Part shown: piece by piece, positions 59,729 through 64,000 of the stretch
Layout: each line of letters opens with the position of its first letter
How positions within the stretch are numbered: the first letter of the stretch is position 1
Assembly: GCF_900112335.1 (NCBI RefSeq)
Contig: NZ_FOLG01000017.1
Location: 1-64,000 of the forward strand
Direction of reading: 5' to 3'
DNA length: 64,000 nt
From: Tropicimonas isoalkanivorans
GTDB taxonomy: Bacteria > Pseudomonadota > Alphaproteobacteria > Rhodobacterales > Rhodobacteraceae
Position numbers and translations under genes: made by a program
Notes under the pieces: generated by a model
The model's input: only the letters and a program-made list of their open reading frames with translations
Databases searched by the model: none
What the model was told of the DNA's origin: nothing

Positions 59729-60936
59729 CGATCCAGACGACCGATTGGCGCGGAGCCGGTGTTGCATTGATCTGCGGATCGCTGATCCTCCTGATCTCGT
59801 TGGGCGTACGACACACGTTCGGACTGTTCCTGCAGCCTGTGAGCATGGATCAGGGATGGGGGCGCGAGACATTCGCCTTTTCCATCGCCCTCCAGAACCT
59901 CGTCTGGGGTGCCAGTCAGCCCTTTGCCGGGATGCTGGCGGATCGATACGGTGCGAAGCCGGTCGTCGCGGTCGGGGCCGTTCTCTATGGGCTCGGTCTC
60001 TGGCTGATGAGCATCGTTGGGGGTGAGGCGCTCTTCATTCTCGGTGCAGGCGTCGTGATCGGTCTGGGCCTTTCAGGCACGACTTTTCCGGTAATCTTCG
60101 GGGCCATCAGCCGACTTGTGCGCCCGGAGCAGCGCTCCCTGGCGATGGGGATCACGATGTCGGTCGGATCCTTTGGGCAGTTCGCCATGTTGCCTATCTC
60201 GCTCGGTTTGATTGTCGAACTGGAATGGCAAGGGGCACTGATAGCACTTTCCGTGCTTGCTCTGATGATGTTCCCATTGGCCTTCGGCATCCGCAACGTT
60301 CCTGCGCCCGTCGCAAGTGCCGTGGAAGATGTGAGCTTCGGCCGTGCGCTACGGGATGCCTTCGGCGAGCGCGATTTCTGGCTCCTGTCCCTGGGATTCT
60401 TCGCCTGCGGGTTTCAGGTCGTGTTCATCGCCGTTCATTTGCCAGCCTACCTCGCTGACAACGGGATCGGGAGCGGCACCGCCACCATCGTTCTGGCGCT
60501 GATCGGCTTGGTCAATATCGGGGGTACCTATTTCGCCGGGCTTTGGGGCGGACGCCATCGCAAGCCGATGCTGCTGTCCTGGATCTATCTGGGACGGGCG
60601 CTTGCCATCGCGGCTTTCGTCCTGCTGCCGCTTTCGCAGGCCAGTGCCTATGTCTTCGGGGCGGTCATGGGCCTGTTCTGGCTGTCGACAGTGCCGCTCA
60701 CGAACGGCACCGTGGCCACTGTGTTCGGCGTGAAGCACATGTCCATGCTGGGCGGCATCGTCTTCTTCGCCCATCAGCTTGGGTCCTTCGCTGGCGGGTG
60801 GCTTGGCGGATGGCTCTATGACCGCACCGGAAATTACGACGCGGCCTGGGGCATCGCCATCGGTCTCAGCCTTGTGTCCGTTCTTCTGAACTGGCCGATC
60901 ACCGAGCGTACACTGGCAGAAAGGCGGGCGGCATGA
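59725..60936 (+). CDS. MFS transporter
   Basis: A 403-residue transporter with twelve predicted membrane helices. The MFS loop motif is present (GMLADRYGAKPV) with a central cytoplasmic loop around residue 195. It resembles the oxalate/formate-antiporter-like MFS branch. It starts at a GTG overlapping the MarR stop, preceded by GAAGGAGATC. Substrate unknown; the MarR context suggests export of an inhibitor. Confidence 0.9.
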   Translation: MTIQTTDWRGAGVALICGSLILLISLGVRHTFGLFLQPVSMDQGWGRETFAFSIALQNLVWGASQPFAGMLADRYGAKPVVAVGAVLYGLGLWLMSIVGGEALFILGAGVVIGLGLSGTTFPVIFGAISRLVRPEQRSLAMGITMSVGSFGQFAMLPISLGLIVELEWQGALIALSVLALMMFPLAFGIRNVPAPVASAVEDVSFGRALRDAFGERDFWLLSLGFFACGFQVVFIAVHLPAYLADNGIGSGTATIVLALIGLVNIGGTYFAGLWGGRHRKPMLLSWIYLGRALAIAAFVLLPLSQASAYVFGAVMGLFWLSTVPLTNGTVATVFGVKHMSMLGGIVFFAHQLGSFAGGWLGGWLYDRTGNYDAAWGIAIGLSLVSVLLNWPITERTLAERRAA

Positions 60937-61058
60937 GTTTGAACAGTCCCGTAGTGTGGCTGCTCGCCGCTTTGGCCGCGGCGCTTCTCGCAGCCTTGTT
61001 CGCTCTCTATCGAAACCCGGTGCTGGAGATCTACCTCTCGAACTGGAGCTTGTGCTGA
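60933..61058 (+). CDS. 41-residue membrane peptide coupled to the MFS gene
   Basis: ATG overlaps the MFS stop (ATGA). The product has one membrane helix (PVVWLLAALAAALLAALFAL) and a short tail (YRNPVLEIYLSNWSLC). Translational coupling and the clear helix argue that it is real, perhaps an accessory subunit of the transporter, but length prevents a family call. Confidence 0.5.
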   Translation: MSLNSPVVWLLAALAAALLAALFALYRNPVLEIYLSNWSLC

Positions 61059-61223
61059 TCCTCAAGCACGTTCTTGCAGAGATCGCGCGAATTCCAGCCC
61101 CCGACGGGAGGCGACACTGGGTGATTGGAGTATTCACCGCACGACCAACCGAGCGTCGCGATGCATAGACATGGTGACAGAAAGCCGTTAATAGGTCAGT
61201 ATATATGACATGATTGGCGCGCC

Positions 61224-61856
61224 ATGATAGACCCTCAAACCTACTACCTTTTTCTGCTGACGTCGCTCGTTCTGGTACTCTCCCCCGGTCCGGACACGGT
61301 ACTGATCTTGTCGCGGACAATCGCCACGGGGACCGTCGCCGGCATGATGACGCTGTTTGGGACACAGGCAGGCAATGTGATCCATGCGATCCTCGCTGGT
61401 CTTGGCGTATCCACGCTCGTGCTCCTGTTCCCGCTCGCCTTCGACGTTCTTAAATATGCAGGAGCGGCCTATCTGGTCTATCTGGCGGTGATGGCATGGC
61501 GCGTACCAGCCTCTCTCGACCTCGACACGCGCCTCAGGAGCAAGGGAGGCGGGGCCATGCGCTATTTCTATCAGGGTCTCGTCAACAACCTTGTGAACCC
61601 AAAGATGATCCCGTTCTTCATCGCCCTCTTTCCGCAGTTCGTACATCCGGAACATGGCGCGGTGGCCCTGCAAAGCTTCGTCCTGGGCGCAACGCTGGCG
61701 GGAATGGCAATCGTGTGGCTCGGCACGGTGGTCGTCATCGTTGGCCGGTTCAGGGCGGTTGTGACGGGCAGCACGACATTTCTGAAACTGGCAAACCGTC
61801 TGGCTGCTGTCACCTTCTTCGGGCTTGCCTGTCGGCTGGCCGTCCAGGAACGCTGA
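61224..61856 (+). CDS. LysE/RhtB-family exporter
   Basis: A 210-residue, six-helix exporter with the family start VLSPGPDTVLILSRTIATGT and centre FYQGLVNNLVNPKMIPFFIA. Members export amino acids or quorum-sensing lactones. It stands before a PhzF-like gene (16-bp gap), an arrangement also found around amino-acid or homoserine-type metabolism. Confidence 0.92.
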   Translation: MIDPQTYYLFLLTSLVLVLSPGPDTVLILSRTIATGTVAGMMTLFGTQAGNVIHAILAGLGVSTLVLLFPLAFDVLKYAGAAYLVYLAVMAWRVPASLDLDTRLRSKGGGAMRYFYQGLVNNLVNPKMIPFFIALFPQFVHPEHGAVALQSFVLGATLAGMAIVWLGTVVVIVGRFRAVVTGSTTFLKLANRLAAVTFFGLACRLAVQER

Positions 61857-61872
61857 ACCGGGAGGCAACCAC

Positions 61873-62714
61873 ATGACAGACTATCCGTTTCAACAAGTCG
61901 ATGTGTTTTCGAAGGAACCGTTCAAAGGCAATCCGGTCGCCGTTGTCATCGGTGCAGATGATCTGTCCGACCGTCAGATGGCCGACTTTGCGAAATGGAC
62001 CAACCTGAGTGAGACCACATTTCTGCTCGAGCCGACCACCGCGGACGCCGACTACCGTGTCCGCATCTTCACCCAGAGAGGAGAGTTGCCTTTCGCCGGT
62101 CATCCGACCCTTGGCACCTGCCATGCCTGGTTGACCCACGGCGGGAAACCACGGGGCGACATGATCGTTCAGGAATGTGGGTTGGCCTCGTTGCGGTACG
62201 CCGCGAAGGCGGACGGCTGGCATTCGCCGCGCCCAAGCTGTTGCGCTCCGGTCCGGTAGATGAGGCCCTGGAGACCCGCATCGCCGACGGGCTGCGGATC
62301 GAGCGGGGCAGCATCCTCGACGCCCAGTGGGCCGATAACGGCCCCGGATGGGTCGCTTTGCAGCTCGGCTCGCGTGCAGACGTTCTGGCACTCGAGCCCG
62401 ACTATGCCGCATTGGAAGATCTGAAGATCGGCGTGGTTGGTGCTTGGGATGCGGGCAAGGACGGCAACGATGCGCAATTCGAGGTTCGCGCGTTTGCGAT
62501 GGGCGCCGGTGTGAAAGAGGACCCTGTTACCGGAAGCCTGAACGCTGCTCTGGCGCAATGGCTGATCAGAAGTGGCCGCGCTCCAACGTCATATGTCGCC
62601 AGTCAGGGAACGGCACTCGGTCGCGCGGGGCGCGTCCATGTCGATCAGGTTGAAAACGACATATGGATTGGCGGCGAAACCGTTACCCTCATTACCGGCA
62701 CTCTCAGCATTTGA
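61873..62714 (+). pseudogene. PhzF-family isomerase/epimerase, one-base frameshift
   Basis: The first frame (61873 on) gives the PhzF start: FQQVDVFSKEPFKGNPVAVV, FAKWTNLSETTFLLEPTTAD, GELPFAGHPTLGTCHAWLTH. At about 62180 the frame breaks and the other half (LVAVRREGGRLAFAAP to the end, with GVKEDPVTGSLNAALAQWLI) follows in the -1 frame. Restoring one G in the run GGG at 62177-62179 rejoins QECGVGLVAVRRE. All expected PhzF motifs are present, so either a recent mutation or a sequencing error. Confidence 0.85.
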
Positions 62715-62785
62715 GTTCGAGTTGCGCTGTGCCAGCCAGCCCATGCCATGCTTGCCACCTCGCCGTTGTCCACTATAGTGACGCA

Positions 62786-63349
62786 ATGGTGCATGATGAT
62801 ATCGATCTGCGGATCGGCGCCCGCATCCGCGCCGAGCGCGAAACCCGCGGCTGGTCGCTCACCGAACTGGCCGACCGGGCGAAGGTCTCGCGCGCCATGA
62901 TCCACAAGGTGGAGCGTGGCGACAGTTCCCCGACGGCCAACCTTCTCGGCAAGCTCTCAGGGGCTTTCGGCCTCAGCATGTCCACCTTGCTCGCGCGCGC
63001 GGAGGCAGCAGGCTGCGACCTACTGCGCAGAGACGACCAGCCGGTCTGGACCGATCCCGAGACCGGATACATCCGGCGGCAAGTCTCGCCCAAGTCCGAC
63101 ATGCCGCTCGATCTCGTTGAGGTCACGCTTCCGGCCGGTAAGGAAGTGCCGATGCCGGCCTCGGCCTACGCCTTCATCCGGCAGTTGATCTGGGTTCTGG
63201 CGGGCAACCTTGTCTTCGTCGAAGGCCCCGTCCGCCACGAGCTTCAGGCTGGCGACTGCCTGCATCTCGGCCCCCCGGAAGACTGCGTGTTTCGCAACGA
63301 GGGAGTCGAGCCTTGCACCTATGCCGTGGCCGTTTTGCGCGACGGGTAA
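62786..63349 (+). CDS. XRE-type regulator with C-terminal cupin
   Basis: A 187-residue regulator: HTH (RIRAERETRGWSLTELADRA, KVSRAMIHKVERGDSSPTAN) and a cupin ligand-binding domain (LIWVLAGNLVFVEGPVRHEL, QAGDCLHLGPPEDCVFRNEG). This architecture often regulates adjacent amino-acid metabolism or export genes. Start at the ATG at 62786; longer upstream frame lacks support. Likely controls the LysE-PhzF pair or the GNAT gene. Confidence 0.88.
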   Translation: MVHDDIDLRIGARIRAERETRGWSLTELADRAKVSRAMIHKVERGDSSPTANLLGKLSGAFGLSMSTLLARAEAAGCDLLRRDDQPVWTDPETGYIRRQVSPKSDMPLDLVEVTLPAGKEVPMPASAYAFIRQLIWVLAGNLVFVEGPVRHELQAGDCLHLGPPEDCVFRNEGVEPCTYAVAVLRDG

Positions 63350-63436
63350 AGCCAGGTCGGGCCCGTGATGACATATTGACAATACGTCTACTATATTAGA
63401 CTTTGCGGCAATCATAGTGCCACAGAGGGCAGACTC

Positions 63437-63964
63437 ATGCAGATTCGCGATGCCGAAGACCGTGACCTTGAGGGGATCACGACGATCTACAACGATGCCA
63501 TCGAACAGACGACGGCGATCTGGAACGAAACCATAATTGACGTTGAAAACCGACGTGCCTGGCTCGCTGATCGGCGCACGGCTGGATACCCGGTGCTGGT
63601 GGCCGTCTCGGATGACGACAAGGTGCTAGGCTATGCCTCCTTCGGCGATTGGCGCGCCTGGGACGGCTATCGCTATACCGTCGAACATTCGGTCTACGTC
63701 CGTTCAGACCAGCGCGGCGCCGGGATCGGCAAGGCGCTGATGGAGGCCCTGATCGGGCGCGCCCGAGACATTGGCAAACATGTGATGGTTGCGGGTATCG
63801 AGGCAGGCAATACCGGCTCGATCCGACTGCACGAAAAACTTGGCTTCGAACGGGCGGGCCTCTTACGGCAGGTCGGCACGAAGTTCGGCCGTTGGCTCGA
63901 CTTGGCCTTCCTGCAGCTCACGCTCGATGACAGGACCGATCCTGATCGCCCCGTCGACAAATGA
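63437..63964 (+). CDS. GNAT acetyltransferase, phosphinothricin/amino-acid N-acetyltransferase type
   Basis: A 175-residue acetyltransferase matching the PAT/MnaT branch: ITTIYNDAIEQTTAIWNETI, FGDWRAWDGYRYTVEHSVYV, then the acetyl-CoA loop RSDQRGAGIGKALMEALIGR, and AGNTGSIRLHEKLGFERAGL. Branch members acetylate methionine derivatives or phosphinothricin. The stop overlaps the next start (ATGA). Confidence 0.9.
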   Translation: MQIRDAEDRDLEGITTIYNDAIEQTTAIWNETIIDVENRRAWLADRRTAGYPVLVAVSDDDKVLGYASFGDWRAWDGYRYTVEHSVYVRSDQRGAGIGKALMEALIGRARDIGKHVMVAGIEAGNTGSIRLHEKLGFERAGLLRQVGTKFGRWLDLAFLQLTLDDRTDPDRPVDK

Positions 63965-64000
63965 CAGCTGGCATCACACTGGGCCTTCTTGTGGCGGCGG
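63961..64000 (+). CDS. start of a membrane protein, cut by the window end
   Basis: The ATG overlapping the GNAT stop starts MTAGITLGLLVAA, a hydrophobic N-terminus. Only 13 codons are visible, so the family cannot be named. Confidence 0.4.
   Translation, partial: MTAGITLGLLVAA

Overview
The window is high-GC DNA from an alphaproteobacterium. Protein styles fit Rhodobacterales (Roseobacter/Paracoccus-like) best, but the host is an inference. It is mostly the transfer half of a conjugative plasmid or integrative conjugative element. No repABC replication module, rRNA, tRNA or CRISPR array is seen, so plasmid versus ICE cannot be decided.

Layout. 1-3.6 kb: a complete IS5-family element cuts off the 3' end of a LysR gene; then an ECF sigma gene with an in-frame stop, a DUF2703 protein and an FMN-type oxidase. 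3.9-16.4 kb: the mating-pore operon, with a TrbM-like gene and a small secreted protein on the left, then (+) virB1, B2, B3, B4, B7, a lytic transglycosylase embedded in a VirB5-like frame, B5, B8, B9, B10, B11, an unknown periplasmic protein and B6. 16.6-20.4 kb: two toxin-antitoxin pairs (PIN, AbiE). 20.8-27.1 kb: the DNA-processing genes virD4, virD2 and a MobC/VirD1-like gene (-), divergent from virC1 and virC2 (+). The 597-bp gap between them holds a nick-site candidate closely resembling Agrobacterium T-DNA borders and a strand-biased GCACA repeat array. 27.6-33.0 kb: a HipB/HipA pair coupled to a putative PD-(D/E)XK protein and followed by a large SMC/RloC-like ATPase; this is the best candidate for an undescribed defence or addiction system. 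33.2-40.7 kb and 49.6-57.8 kb: plasmid housekeeping genes, nearly all on the minus strand (WGR, DUF2493, Toprim primase-like, a methyltransferase-strawberry notch helicase giant, DUF6878, DUF6998-like, DUF932). Several share a similar structured leader. 40.8-49.6 kb: metabolic cargo (methionine aminopeptidase, two EamA exporters, MBL hydrolase, intradiol dioxygenase, inositol-phosphatase-like protein, Lrp, LysE) and a RES/Xre toxin-antitoxin pair. 51.28-54.67 kb: a Tn554-like transposon with two tyrosine recombinases splits a DUF6915 gene, whose halves can be rejoined exactly. 57.9-64 kb: a second cargo block (MaoC, DUF2000, two back-to-back MarR regulators, MFS, LysE, frameshifted PhzF, XRE-cupin, GNAT).

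How it fits together. VirD2 with the MobC/VirD1-like protein would nick oriT between the divergent operons, VirC1/VirC2 would assist relaxosome delivery, VirD4 would couple it to the VirB channel, and the toxin-antitoxin pairs would stabilise the element. A perfect alphaproteobacterial LexA-type site (GTTC-N7-GTTC) lies between the giant helicase gene and a small divergent gene, suggesting a tie to the SOS response.
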